From Alphaproteobacteria bacterium (GTDB taxonomy: Bacteria; Pseudomonadota; Alphaproteobacteria; Reyranellales; Reyranellaceae): DNA of 34,077 bases. Both the position numbers and the translations under genes were made by a program. The stretch spans positions 1 through 34,077 of the forward strand of contig JAFAZJ010000178.1 of the NCBI GenBank assembly GCA_019239835.1, in the 5' to 3' direction. Under the pieces are notes generated by a model. It searched no databases. It had not been told where the DNA came from and saw nothing but the letters and a program-made list of their open reading frames with translations. Of this stretch, positions 16,491 through 24,664 are shown piece by piece (positions within the stretch are counted from its first letter, which is position 1; each line of letters opens with the position of its first letter).

Positions 16491-17174
16491 CTACTTGCAA
16501 GCCTCGATCTTGGGCTCGCCATCGAGGATGGAAGCGATGCGGCTGATGTCGAGGCAGCGATCGCCGATCCAGCCCACGCCGTGCGCGAATAGTCCGTAGC
16601 GGGCCAGCGTGTCGACCTTGCCCTCGATCGATGGCTGCTGCTGCGCGATCAGCCAGCCCAGCATGAAGATGTTGGACGTGGCGAAGTCGCCGGCGACCTC
16701 GTTGCCATTCTTCCGCCAGAGCTCGGCGTTGGCCTTGGCCGCCTTGGCCGATGCACCGCTCGCCTGCGCGCCGACGCTCTCGGTCCAGCGATAGGCCGCC
16801 TCGGCTGCGGGATCCTGCCCGCCGGCGCGCGACTTCTCGGCCTTCACCTCGGCGGCGGCGGTGCGATAGGGCTTGCCGCCCATCGTATCGTGCTCGCAGC
16901 CCATCGTGCGGCAGATCTGCACCCACGACAGGTATTCGCCGAAAGTGATTTCGGTGTTGCGGTTGTTGTGCAGGCGCCACTTGCGCGCCATGTCCCAGCC
17001 GCGCGCGTAGAGATTGTGGGCGCGCGGCTTGCCCATCAGGGGCGAGTCTTTCTCGATGATGTCGAGGACCGCACCGGCCGCCTTGGGCCATTCCGCCGGC
17101 ATCTGCGCGTGGGCCGCACCCATGGCGCAAACCATGACCACGACGGCGACGATCGCCGCCCGAATCCCTGCCAT
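16491..17174 (-). CDS. Exported protein of unknown function with four mature cysteines
   Basis: I do not recognise the family. The start chosen (ATG with its complement at 17172-17174) gives 227 residues and has a GGAG ribosome-binding sequence eight bases upstream. An upstream ATG at 17204 would add ten residues and lacks such support. The N-terminus is a signal peptide (MAGIRAAIVAVVVMVCAMG, then AAHA cleavage site). The mature protein is mainly helical and contains four Cys (QICRTMGC, GDRCLD and IEAC near the C-terminus), compatible with two disulfides in the periplasm. A middle stretch (GASAKAAKANAELWRKNGNE) is Ala/Lys-rich. It is transcribed after the secreted histidine phosphatase gene, 69 bases away. 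Confidence 0.72.
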   Translation of the reverse strand: MAGIRAAIVAVVVMVCAMGAAHAQMPAEWPKAAGAVLDIIEKDSPLMGKPRAHNLYARGWDMARKWRLHNNRNTEITFGEYLSWVQICRTMGCEHDTMGGKPYRTAAAEVKAEKSRAGGQDPAAEAAYRWTESVGAQASGASAKAAKANAELWRKNGNEVAGDFATSNIFMLGWLIAQQQPSIEGKVDTLARYGLFAHGVGWIGDRCLDISRIASILDGEPKIEACK

Positions 17175-17243
17175 CCGTTTCGCTCCGTCGCACACCCGGC
17201 GCAAAGATGCGGGAGCGGATTCGTGCTTGTCCAGTCCGTGCGG

Positions 17244-17897
17244 CTATTGGCCCGCGCGCGGCGTGCCCGGCGGCGGCTGGCGGTTGGCGTCGAGGAACTG
17301 CGCCCAGCTTTCGGCGCGCACGCGCGCGATCATGGTGAACTTGTCGTCACCGTCGGGACGCACGACCATCGCCTCGGCCTCGCGCAGGAACTCATCACCC
17401 AGCAGGCCGGCTGCGCCGCCATGGCCGACCAGCACGCGGTTGGTGCCCGGCGCCGGCGGCGACGACAGCAGCTTCTGGAGGGCCGGCAGCTTGTCCTTGT
17501 CGCCACGCACCGCCTCGTCGGGCGCAACGCGGCCGAAGGCCAGGCGCGCGGTGTCCATCGTGCGGCAATAGGGACTGGCCAGGACCTCGGCGACGGCGAT
17601 GTTCAGGTCCCGGAAAGCCTCACCGATCATCACCGCCTGGGCGCGGCCGATACCGTTGAGGTTGCGCTGGCGCTCGCAGGAGGTGAAATCGACCGGGCTG
17701 GGCTCCTGGTAGTCCGGCGTCGTGCCGTGGCGCACGAAGATCACGAAGCCGCCCTTTTGCAGCATCTCGCGCAGAACGGGAGCCTGCGGCGGCTCGACCT
17801 TGGTGTTGAAGACGGGATGCTCCTGGCCCGCCGCTCCAGTCAGGCCGGCGAGCAGCAAGGCGAGCGCGAAGGTCAGGCGACGCGGCGTGGATGACAT
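17244..17897 (-). CDS. Exported histidine phosphatase family protein
   Basis: A 217-residue phosphatase with a signal peptide (MSSTPRRLTFALALLLAGLTG, cleavage near AAG-QE at about 24). Catalytic His57 lies in FVRHGTT and the second His159 in LVGHGG. A conserved Arg/Ser region (LASPYCRTMDTA) follows the usual pattern. Both histidines are present, so it should be active on a phosphate ester in the periplasm; the substrate is unknown. It is unlike the cytoplasmic histidine phosphatase at 1090, which lacks a signal peptide. A GGAGGGG ribosome-binding sequence precedes the ATG. The gene lies 73 bases downstream of hspQ on the same strand. Confidence 0.87.
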   Translation of the reverse strand: MSSTPRRLTFALALLLAGLTGAAGQEHPVFNTKVEPPQAPVLREMLQKGGFVIFVRHGTTPDYQEPSPVDFTSCERQRNLNGIGRAQAVMIGEAFRDLNIAVAEVLASPYCRTMDTARLAFGRVAPDEAVRGDKDKLPALQKLLSSPPAPGTNRVLVGHGGAAGLLGDEFLREAEAMVVRPDGDDKFTMIARVRAESWAQFLDANRQPPPGTPRAGQ

Positions 17898-17970
17898 GGC
17901 TCGACCCCTCCGTGGCGCGGAGGATGGACCGGTGCGGCCCGGTCACCGAGTCAAAACGGCTTGAGGCGCC

Positions 17971-18297
17971 TCAGTGCGCCTTGATGTGGCGCGGCTCGTA
18001 GAACGAGCCATGGAAGCCGGCGAACAGCTCGGCGATCTGCGGATGACCCACCGGCTTGCCGGTCCCGTCGGGCAGCAGGTTCTGCTCCGAAACATAGGCG
18101 ACGTAGGTGGTTTTCGCGTTCTCGGCCAGTAGATGGTAGAACGGCTGGTCGCGCCGGGGACGGACTTCCTCCGGAATCGACATCAGCCATTCCTCGGTAT
18201 TGGCGAAGACTGGATCGACATCGAAGATCACGCCGCGGAACGGGTACACGCGGTGCTTGACCACGTGGCCGATGCCGAACTTGGCGGTCCGCATCAT
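17971..18297 (-). CDS. hspQ: Heat shock protein HspQ
   Basis: A 108-residue member of the HspQ (YccV) family, small cytoplasmic hemimethylated-DNA-binding-like proteins. In E. coli HspQ destabilises mutant DnaA and enhances Lon protease. The family core is plain: FGIGHVVKHRVYPFRGVIFD, then DPVFANTEEW, RPRRDQPFYHLLAE and YVAYVSEQNL. The ATG pair at 18297/18294 puts the RTAKFGIG core at the usual distance from the N-terminus and follows a GAGGGA sequence. An in-frame ATG pair at 18342/18339 behind AGGGGG would add 15 residues and cannot be excluded. No RpoH-type heat-shock promoter was recognised upstream. Confidence 0.9.
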   Translation of the reverse strand: MMRTAKFGIGHVVKHRVYPFRGVIFDVDPVFANTEEWLMSIPEEVRPRRDQPFYHLLAENAKTTYVAYVSEQNLLPDGTGKPVGHPQIAELFAGFHGSFYEPRHIKAH

Positions 18298-18685
18298 TCC
18301 CTCGGGGGGCTGACCCTGTATTGTCGCTATACGTTGCATCATGCCCCCTAGACTGTCGCCGGATTGCGGCCGCACCGCGGCGGCCGATGTGGCGGACAGT
18401 CGTCCACCCTGTCAGGGATAATGCGCCCCGTTGGCGGCCATCGCAACGCAGCCGATGGGCTGGTTCCGGTTGGAGGAAGAGGGGGCATGGGCAATCTCGA
18501 GAACTCCGGGTGATCCTCGCCTCCCGGACGGACGGCGTGCCCCAGGCGGAACATTTCGCGACCGGCACGGCTCCGCTGCGGTTACGCCGCGGCGATCGAG
18601 ACACCGGCAACCGGCTTGTCGAAGTGAATTGACGATTTCGACGCCCGATGGTGGTCTGCGGCCGGGGGTCTCGGGGAGACTGCGT
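18298..18685. other. 388-base gap between divergent hspQ and MBL-fold gene
   Basis: No convincing gene. An in-frame extension of the MBL-fold gene back to ATG 18431 is open but reads as low-complexity Arg/Pro-rich protein with no family resemblance. A weak -10-like GATAAT occurs at 18417-18422 without a good -35. GC-rich stem-forming sequence lies at 18367-18385 (GCGGCCGCACCGCGGCGGC). Promoters for both flanking genes should lie here. Confidence 0.5.
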
Positions 18686-19540
18686 GTGGCGGCCGATTTA
18701 TCGGTGACGTTCTGGGGCGTGCGCGGCTCGATCGCCTGCGCCAGTCCCGAGTACATGCGCTACGGTGGCAACACGTCCTGCGTGGAAGTCACCGCGGGCG
18801 GACGTCGTCTGATCTTCGATGCGGGCACCGGCATCCGCAAGCTCGGCAAGCGCATCTGCGCCGCGGACGAATCGACCGAGACCGACATCTACTTCACCCA
18901 CACGCATGTCGATCACATCCAGGGGCTGAGCTTCTTCGCGCCGTTGGCGCGCGGCGAACACAAGGTGCGCTTGTCGGCCGGCCATCTCGCGCCGGAGCAC
19001 ACCCTGGAGCAGGTGATGCACCTGGCGATGGCGGCGCCGCTCTTTCCCGTCACCATGGATATCTTCGCGGCCAAGATCGAGTTCCACGATTTTGTCTGCG
19101 GCGACACGCTGAAGCCGGCGCCCGATATCACCGTGCGCACTGCGGCGCTCAACCACCCCAACGGCGCCACCGGCTATCGCGTCGAGCACGCCGGCAAGTC
19201 GATCTGCTACATCACCGACACCGAGCATCGACCCGGCGAGCGCGACGCCAACATCGTCGGTCTCTGCCGCGGCGCCGACATCATGATTTACGACAGCAGC
19301 TACACCGACGCGGAATATCCGGCGCATGCCGGCTGGGGCCATTCGACTTGGCAGGAAGGCGTGCGCATCGCCGACACCGCGGACATCGGCACGCTGGTCC
19401 TGTTCCACCACGATCCCACGCATGACGACGACACCATGGATCGGATCGTCGCCGAAGCAATGGCAACCCGGCCAGGCACGACGCCGGCCGGCCTGCCGCG
19501 CATCGTGGCGGCGCGCGAAGGCTTGATCCTGGCGCCGTGA
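18686..19540 (+). CDS. Metallo-beta-lactamase-fold hydrolase
   Basis: A 284-residue MBL-fold protein. The N-terminus TFWGVRGSIACASPEYMRYG resembles the RNase Z/PhnP-like group with a conserved GVRGS and GGNTSC. The metal site motif H72-x-H74-x-D76-H77 is in THTHVDHIQGL. Later ligands are plausible in LNHPNGATGYR (His), ITDTEH (Asp) and LFHHDPTHDD (His). The start chosen is GTG 18686, seven bases after GGGGAG; GTG 18701 is an alternative. It is probably a zinc-dependent phosphodiesterase or hydrolase acting in the cytoplasm, with no signal peptide. The substrate is unknown; similar proteins sit near cyclases and phosphorelay proteins. The downstream methyltransferase overlaps its stop. Confidence 0.87.
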   Translation: MAADLSVTFWGVRGSIACASPEYMRYGGNTSCVEVTAGGRRLIFDAGTGIRKLGKRICAADESTETDIYFTHTHVDHIQGLSFFAPLARGEHKVRLSAGHLAPEHTLEQVMHLAMAAPLFPVTMDIFAAKIEFHDFVCGDTLKPAPDITVRTAALNHPNGATGYRVEHAGKSICYITDTEHRPGERDANIVGLCRGADIMIYDSSYTDAEYPAHAGWGHSTWQEGVRIADTADIGTLVLFHHDPTHDDDTMDRIVAEAMATRPGTTPAGLPRIVAAREGLILAP

Positions 19541-20388
19541 TGCTCTGGCGCCGCCTGCGACTGGGCCTGCCGACACTCCTGGGGCTTCAGCGGCGCGGTT
19601 GGTTCATCCCCTACCGCTACGCCGCGACTCTACCGGCCACCGGAGGCTCGCCGCCCTACGCGGCGATCGAGACGTTGTTTGCCGCGCGCCGCGCCGCTTT
19701 CGAGTCGGTACTCGATCTGATCGATGTCGCGGCGCCGGCGCTGGAAGCCATCGCCCGCAAGGACCTGCCGCCCGGCTGGGCGGGCCCGACGCCGCGCTTC
19801 GATCAGGCCTGGTTTCCGACGCTCGACGCCTGTGCTGCCTACGCGCTGGTGCGGCAGCACAAGCCCAAGCGCATCGTCGAAGTGGGTTCCGGCCACTCGA
19901 CGCGTTTTCTCGCCGCTGCGCTGGATGACGGCACGATCACCGCGATCGATCCCGCGCCGCGCGCCGATATCAGCCGGCTGCCGCGCGTCAGCATCGTGTC
20001 GCGCACCGTGCACGATGCCGATCCGGCGGTATTCGCCGCGCTCGGCGCCGGCGATCTGCTGTTCATCGACTCCAGCCACATCCTGATGCCGGGCAGCGAT
20101 GTCGACCTGCTGTTCGGCCGCATCCTGCCGATGCTGCCACCCGACGTGCTGGTGCACATCCACGACATCACCTTGCCCGACGATTATCCGCCGGCCTGGG
20201 CATGGCGGAATTACAACGAGCAGCAGGGCGTCATCCCGCTGCTGCTGTCAGACGCCTACGAGGCGCTATTCTCGTCGCCCTACGTCGCGACCCGCATGGC
20301 CGAGCGCGTCAGCCGATGCGTGGCGGCGCGGCTGCCGCGCCATCCGCAGGGCTGGTCGACCAGCCTGTGGCTGCGCAAGCTGCGATAG
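19540..20388 (+). CDS. Class I SAM-dependent methyltransferase (Methyltransf_24-like)
   Basis: A 282-residue protein with a Rossmann methyltransferase domain in its middle. Motif I is VEVGSGHSTRFLAAAL, an acidic residue after strand 2 is in TAIDPAP, and the later motifs are DLLFIDSSH and VLVHIHDITLPDD. The residues 1-100 before the domain are Arg-rich and helical. The acceptor is unknown; relatives lie in cell-surface or natural-product clusters. ATG 19540 shares its A with the TGA stop of the MBL gene; GTG 19537 would add one residue. The last codons coincide with a 7-base stem (CGATAGC/GCTATCG, 20383-20401). Confidence 0.83.
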   Translation: MLWRRLRLGLPTLLGLQRRGWFIPYRYAATLPATGGSPPYAAIETLFAARRAAFESVLDLIDVAAPALEAIARKDLPPGWAGPTPRFDQAWFPTLDACAAYALVRQHKPKRIVEVGSGHSTRFLAAALDDGTITAIDPAPRADISRLPRVSIVSRTVHDADPAVFAALGAGDLLFIDSSHILMPGSDVDLLFGRILPMLPPDVLVHIHDITLPDDYPPAWAWRNYNEQQGVIPLLLSDAYEALFSSPYVATRMAERVSRCVAARLPRHPQGWSTSLWLRKLR

Positions 20389-20445
20389 CATGCGGCTATC
20401 GAGAGCCCGCTGCCCGACGACGGACATCGGGCGTAGACTGCCGAC

Positions 20446-21852
20446 ATGACGATCTCCGCGCCCGCATGGCTGTCCGGCCGTCGAGGCAATCAGGCGCTGC
20501 CGTCGCGCGTGCTCGACAGCATTCGCGTCCAGCAGGAGCGCAGCGAGATCCTGGTCAGTGCCGTCCAGCTTCTGATCACGCTGTTCTTCTTCGGGCTCTA
20601 CCATGCCGCGCCAATGGCGGAGGGCCGTCTGCAGGACATCTACCTCTTCGCCGAAGTCGAACTGACCGACGGTATCCTCGGGATTTATGCAATCCTGACA
20701 GTGCTGCGACTGGCTCTCGCACTCAGGCACATGCTCAGGGACTGGATGCTCTATGCCTCTACCCTGCTCGACATGGTCCTGCTGATGGCGGTGATCTGGA
20801 GCTTTCATCTGACCTATGGCCAGCCGCCGGGCTTCTACCTGAAGATTCCCACCTTCGCGTTTGTCTTCATGTTCATCGCCCTGCGTGCCCTGCGCTTCGA
20901 AGCGCGCTTCGTGGTGTTCGCCGGTGTGATGGCAGTTCTCGGCTGGTTCGTTCTGGTTGCCTTCGCCTCCGGCGTCAGCGAGGCATGGGACTACGGCGTC
21001 GGTCGCCCGCCCGGCTGTGAAGTGCATCCCTGCCGCACGCATAACTTCATCCAGTACATGCGCACGGACTTCCTGCTGTACGGCGCGGAGGTCGAGCGTA
21101 TGGCGGCGATCGCCGTGGTGACCCTGATTCTCGCGCTGGCGATCTCGCGTGCCCGCCGGTTGCTGATCCGCGCTGCCACCGAGCAGATCGCCGCGCGCGA
21201 CCTGTCGCGTTTTCTCGACCCCGAGGTGGCCGAGCGCATTCGGCGCAGCGAGATGGTGATCGCGCCGGGCGAGGGCGAATTGCGCGACGCGGCCATCCTC
21301 ACCACCGATCTGCGCGGCTTCACCCAGCTGTCGATGGCGATGGAGCCCGACGCCGTCATGCGATTGCTGCAGGAGTATCAGGGCCGCGTCTGCCCGGCGA
21401 TCCTCTCGGCCGGCGGCAGCATCGACAAGTTCCTGGGCGATGGCATTCTGTCGTCTTTCGGCGCGGCACGGCCGGGTGCGACCTATGCAGCCGATGCGCT
21501 GCGCGCCGCCGATGCGGTGCTGGCATCGGTCGCCGCGTGGAACGCCGAGCGGGAAGCTGCCGGCCAGCCGCCGGTGCGCGTCGGCCTCGCCATCGCCTCG
21601 GGCCGCGTCATTTTTGGTGCCGTGGGCGATGGCGACCGGCTCGAATACACGGTCATCGGCGATGCGGTGAATCTCGCCGCCAAGCTGGAGAAACACACCA
21701 AGGCCGAAGGCGTCCGCGCGCTCGTCGATGCCGCCACCTACGACCTGGCCGTGTCGCAGGGCTATGCCGCACCCGCGTCGGGCGAGCGACGCGCGCATCG
21801 CGCCGTTGGCGGCGTGGCGGCGCCTCTCGACCTCGTGATCCTTGCCGCGTGA
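20446..21852 (+). CDS. Membrane-anchored class III adenylate/guanylate cyclase
   Basis: A 468-residue signalling enzyme. Residues about 35-240 contain five or six membrane helices (for example LVSAVQLLITLFFFGLYHAA and FVFMFIALRAL), forming a sensor module I cannot name. After a short linker (RFLDPEVAERIRR) comes the cyclase domain. Metal-binding Asp288 (TTDLRGFT) and Asp332 (DKFLGDG) are present, with base-recognising Lys328 in the same motif. The transition-state pair is N409 and K413 (VNLAAKLE); the second position is Arg in the best-studied cyclases, so Lys is notable but may be common in related bacteria. Activity is likely but not assured. Expected product cAMP, judged from Lys328. Two short hairpins precede it. 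Confidence 0.92.
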   Translation: MTISAPAWLSGRRGNQALPSRVLDSIRVQQERSEILVSAVQLLITLFFFGLYHAAPMAEGRLQDIYLFAEVELTDGILGIYAILTVLRLALALRHMLRDWMLYASTLLDMVLLMAVIWSFHLTYGQPPGFYLKIPTFAFVFMFIALRALRFEARFVVFAGVMAVLGWFVLVAFASGVSEAWDYGVGRPPGCEVHPCRTHNFIQYMRTDFLLYGAEVERMAAIAVVTLILALAISRARRLLIRAATEQIAARDLSRFLDPEVAERIRRSEMVIAPGEGELRDAAILTTDLRGFTQLSMAMEPDAVMRLLQEYQGRVCPAILSAGGSIDKFLGDGILSSFGAARPGATYAADALRAADAVLASVAAWNAEREAAGQPPVRVGLAIASGRVIFGAVGDGDRLEYTVIGDAVNLAAKLEKHTKAEGVRALVDAATYDLAVSQGYAAPASGERRAHRAVGGVAAPLDLVILAA

Positions 21853-21901
21853 TTGCCTAATTTGCGGGCCAAATCAGGGTCTCGGCCAATTGCCGCTCGC
21901 C

Positions 21902-21930
21902 TTGCCCTTTCCCGGGCCTCCGCTTATGTA
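21902..21930 (+). promoter_or_regulatory. Candidate sigma-70 promoter upstream of timA
   Basis: TTGCCC (21902-21907) and TATGTA (21925-21930) are separated by 17 bases and lie about 48 bases before the timA ATG. The match is moderate (four and four of six), and the gap from the upstream cyclase gene is 125 bases, so a promoter is expected here. Confidence 0.35.
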
Positions 21931-21977
21931 GGTCGAGGCCAAGGCGAGCACAGGGCGCCCCGGCCGGCGAGGTCTCC

Positions 21978-22673
21978 ATGGGCAGCCATATTGAAATCAT
22001 CCTGATCGCCCTGGTCGCGGTGTTCCTGGTACTGCGCCTGCGGTCGGTGCTGGGTCGTCGCACGGGCAATGAGCGGCCGCCGACGCAGGATCCCTTCGCG
22101 CCGCCGGCACCCACTCCCGAGGCGCGGCGCGACAACGGCAACGTCGTGCAGCTGCCGCGGCCCAGCAGCGAGCCGTTGCCGCCACCGCAGCGCTCCGCCG
22201 GCCAGGCACGCCTCGCGCCGGCCGCGGCTTCGGGAATCGAGGCGATCCGCAACGCCGATCGCAGCTTCGACGCGCAGGGCTTCGCCGGCGGTGCACGCGC
22301 GGCCTTCGAGATGATCGTCGGCGCCTTCGCCAAGGGCGACCTCGCGACCCTGCGGCCCCTGCTGGACGATGCCACGTATGGCAGCTTTGAGGCTGCGGTG
22401 AAGGACCGTCAGGCACAGGGGCGCGTGCTGGAGACCAGCCTGATCGGCTTCGATTCGGCCGAATTGGTACGCGCCGAACTGCGCGGCACCGTGGCGCACG
22501 TGACCATGCGGTTTGTTACAGAACAGATCAACGTCACGCGCGGCGCCGATGGTCTGGTGGTCGATGGCAATCCCAACACGGTCGATCGCGTGACCGACGT
22601 CTGGACCTTCGCGCGCGACACGCGCTCCAACAACCCGAACTGGCTGCTGGTCGGCACCGACAGCGAAAGCTGA
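21978..22673 (+). CDS. timA: Tim44-like adaptor TimA
   Basis: A 231-residue protein of the alphaproteobacterial Tim44/TimA family, related to the mitochondrial import-motor component Tim44. It has an N-terminal membrane anchor (IEIILIALVAVFLVLRLRSVLG), a Pro-rich linker (about residues 30-80, with APPAPTPEAR), and a C-terminal Tim44-like domain (about 100-231) with AFEMIVGAFAKGDLATLRPLL and DVWTFARD. The domain should lie in the cytoplasm or periplasm according to topology; the family is usually drawn as anchored to the inner membrane. The timA-mltA order is conserved in many alphaproteobacteria, which supports both calls. ATG 21978 follows GAGGTCTCC. Confidence 0.85.
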   Translation: MGSHIEIILIALVAVFLVLRLRSVLGRRTGNERPPTQDPFAPPAPTPEARRDNGNVVQLPRPSSEPLPPPQRSAGQARLAPAAASGIEAIRNADRSFDAQGFAGGARAAFEMIVGAFAKGDLATLRPLLDDATYGSFEAAVKDRQAQGRVLETSLIGFDSAELVRAELRGTVAHVTMRFVTEQINVTRGADGLVVDGNPNTVDRVTDVWTFARDTRSNNPNWLLVGTDSES

Positions 22674-22765
22674 AATCGGGGTTCCATCCGACGCCGCGAC
22701 GTGGAATCGTCGCCGGTCCCGCGATCGTCCGAACCGGGACGCCCCCCTTTCCGGGAGAGCCCTTT

Positions 22766-23875
22766 TTGCACATGGCAGCGCTACGTCGGGTGTTCGGCGC
22801 CCTTGGCCTGATCGTTCTGGCGGGCTGCTCCGCCGGTGAAGGTGTCGGTACGGACCGTACGACGCGGCCCACGTTGACGAGCGTGGCCTTCACCGAGCTG
22901 TCGGGTTGGCGCGACGACAACCTCAGCGAAGCGGCGGCCGCCTTTCGCCGCTCCTGCCCGCGCCTGGTGGCCGGCGGCGAGACCCGGATCGCGGCCGACA
23001 ACGGCGAGCAGCGCGTCGGCGCCGATGACTGGAAGCGCGTCTGCCAGCGGGCCGAGCAGGCGCGCGACGCACGCACAGCGCGGGCGTTCTTCGAGCAGAA
23101 CTTTCAGGCCTTCGCCATCGGCGGCCAAGGCGTCGAGCCCAAATATACGGCCTACTACGAGCCGGAGCTGCGCGGCAGCAAGGCGCCGTCGCGGCGCTTC
23201 ACCATCCCGGTCTACAAGAAGCCGACCGACCTGCAGTCCGGCAAACCCTACCTGACCCGCGCCGAGATCGAGAACGGCGCGCTGCGCGGCAAGGGGCTGG
23301 AGATCGCCTGGGTCGAGGATCCCATCGGTCTGTTCGAGATGCAGATCCAGGGCGGAGGCCGCATCACCCTGGTCGAGGGCGGCTCGTTGCGCCTGGGCTT
23401 CGACGGCACCAACAACCGGCCCTATACGGCGATCGGCAAGGTGCTGGCCGACGAGGGCGCGATCCCCAAGGATCAGGTGACCGCGCCCAGCATCCGCAAA
23501 TGGCTGCAGGCCAACCCACAGCGTTCTCGCGACGTGATGCGGCGCAATGAGCGCTACGTCTTCTTCAAGGACACACGCGGCGCCGGCCCGGTCGGCGCGC
23601 AAGGCGTGACGCTGACATCGGGCCGCAGCGTGGCGATCGATGCTGCGGTGATGCCCTACGGCATCCCGGTCTGGGTCGACACCATGCGGCCGGGCGCGCG
23701 TGGCGGCGCGGCGACGCCCTATCGCCGCTTGATGGTGGCGCAGGACACCGGCGGCGACATCAAGGGTCCCGCGCGCGGCGACATCTATCTCGGCTCGGGC
23801 AACGCGCTGGCCGACGTCGCCGGCCGTTTCAACAGCGGCGGGCGGATGTTCCTCCTGTTGCCCAAGAAGAACTGA
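22766..23875 (+). CDS. mltA: Membrane-bound lytic murein transglycosylase A
   Basis: A 369-residue lipoprotein that cleaves peptidoglycan glycan strands to 1,6-anhydro products. The signal sequence ends in a lipobox LAGC (VLAGCSAG), so the mature protein should be attached through that Cys. The MltA domain is seen in YTAYYEPELRGS and the WVEDPIGLFEMQIQGGGRI segment, followed by a 3D-type domain with VWVDT, AQDTGGDIKGPARGD and IYLGSG; its conserved Asp is catalytic in E. coli MltA. Start: GGAG at 22754 is eight bases from TTG 22766 but fourteen from ATG 22772, so I favour the TTG, giving two more residues. A 92-base gap separates it from timA. Confidence 0.92.
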   Translation: MHMAALRRVFGALGLIVLAGCSAGEGVGTDRTTRPTLTSVAFTELSGWRDDNLSEAAAAFRRSCPRLVAGGETRIAADNGEQRVGADDWKRVCQRAEQARDARTARAFFEQNFQAFAIGGQGVEPKYTAYYEPELRGSKAPSRRFTIPVYKKPTDLQSGKPYLTRAEIENGALRGKGLEIAWVEDPIGLFEMQIQGGGRITLVEGGSLRLGFDGTNNRPYTAIGKVLADEGAIPKDQVTAPSIRKWLQANPQRSRDVMRRNERYVFFKDTRGAGPVGAQGVTLTSGRSVAIDAAVMPYGIPVWVDTMRPGARGGAATPYRRLMVAQDTGGDIKGPARGDIYLGSGNALADVAGRFNSGGRMFLLLPKKN

Positions 23876-23881
23876 CCGCAG

Positions 23882-24664
23882 ATGCGTAGTCCAACGCGGC
23901 CGGGCACCGGCCTCGATGTCGCGCTGTTCGTCACCTGCCTCGTCGATATGTTCCGTCCCTCCGTCGGTTTCGCCGCCGCGAAGCTGCTGGAGGACGCGGG
24001 CTGCCGCGTGGTCGTCCCTGATGCGCAGACCTGCTGCGGCCAGCCGGGCTACAACTCCGGCGATCGCGCCGACGCCATCGCCATCGCGCGCCAGGTGATC
24101 GAGGCTTTCGAGGGCTACGACTACGTCGTCGTGCCGTCGGGTTCCTGCGGCGGAATGATCTCCCACCACTATCCAGCGCTGTTCGCCGACGAGCCCGCGA
24201 TGAAGGCGCGCGCGGAGAAGTTGGCGTCGCGCACGCACGAGCTCACCGGCTTCCTCGTCGACGTACTGGGCGTTGCACCGACGCCGACGCGGTGCGACGC
24301 GACCGTGACGTATCACGATTCATGTTCGGGTCTGCGCGAGCTGGGCGTGAAGGCACAGCCGCGCCAGCTCCTCGCCGGCGTCGAAGGCGTCAAGCTGGTC
24401 GAGATGACAGGTGCCGAGATCTGCTGCGGCTTCGGCGGCACGTTCTGCGTGAAGTACCCCGACATTTCCAACGCCATGCTCGACGACAAGGTCGCGGATA
24501 TCGCCGCGACGGGGGCCGGGACCTTGCTCGCTGGTGACTTGGGCTGCCTGCTGAACATGGCGGGCAAGCTGCAGCGCGAAGGCAGACCGGTGAAGGTGCG
24601 CCATGTCGCCGAGGTGATCGCCGGCATGACCGACGAGCCGGCGATCGGCGAGCCCGCGCCATGA
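23882..24664 (+). CDS. lutA: LutA-type (Fe-S)-binding lactate-utilisation protein
   Basis: A 260-residue subunit of the LutABC (LldEFG) L-lactate oxidation complex, which passes electrons from lactate to the respiratory chain. It has two cysteine-rich CCG-type domains: the first spans VTCLVDMFRPSVG to QTCCGQPGYNSG and PSGSCGGM; the second has YHDSCSGLRELG, EICCGFGGTFCV and GDLGCLLN. All typical Cys positions are present. The start follows the mltA stop by six bases, and the stop overlaps the lutB ATG (ATGA). It acts in the cytoplasm or at the membrane surface. Heterodisulfide reductase-like proteins share the CCG motif, but the LutB and LutC neighbours settle the identity. Confidence 0.93.
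   Translation: MRSPTRPGTGLDVALFVTCLVDMFRPSVGFAAAKLLEDAGCRVVVPDAQTCCGQPGYNSGDRADAIAIARQVIEAFEGYDYVVVPSGSCGGMISHHYPALFADEPAMKARAEKLASRTHELTGFLVDVLGVAPTPTRCDATVTYHDSCSGLRELGVKAQPRQLLAGVEGVKLVEMTGAEICCGFGGTFCVKYPDISNAMLDDKVADIAATGAGTLLAGDLGCLLNMAGKLQREGRPVKVRHVAEVIAGMTDEPAIGEPAP

Noticed and set aside
18431-18685. In-frame N-terminal extension of the MBL-fold gene to ATG 18431
   Set aside because: The added 85 residues are Arg/Pro/Gly-rich without family resemblance, whereas GTG 18686 has a well-placed ribosome-binding sequence.
20383-20432. Two short stems (7 bp at 20383-20401; 6 bp at 20412-20432) as a terminator after the methyltransferase gene
   Set aside because: Stems are short, one overlaps the stop codon, and no U-run follows, so termination is not supported.
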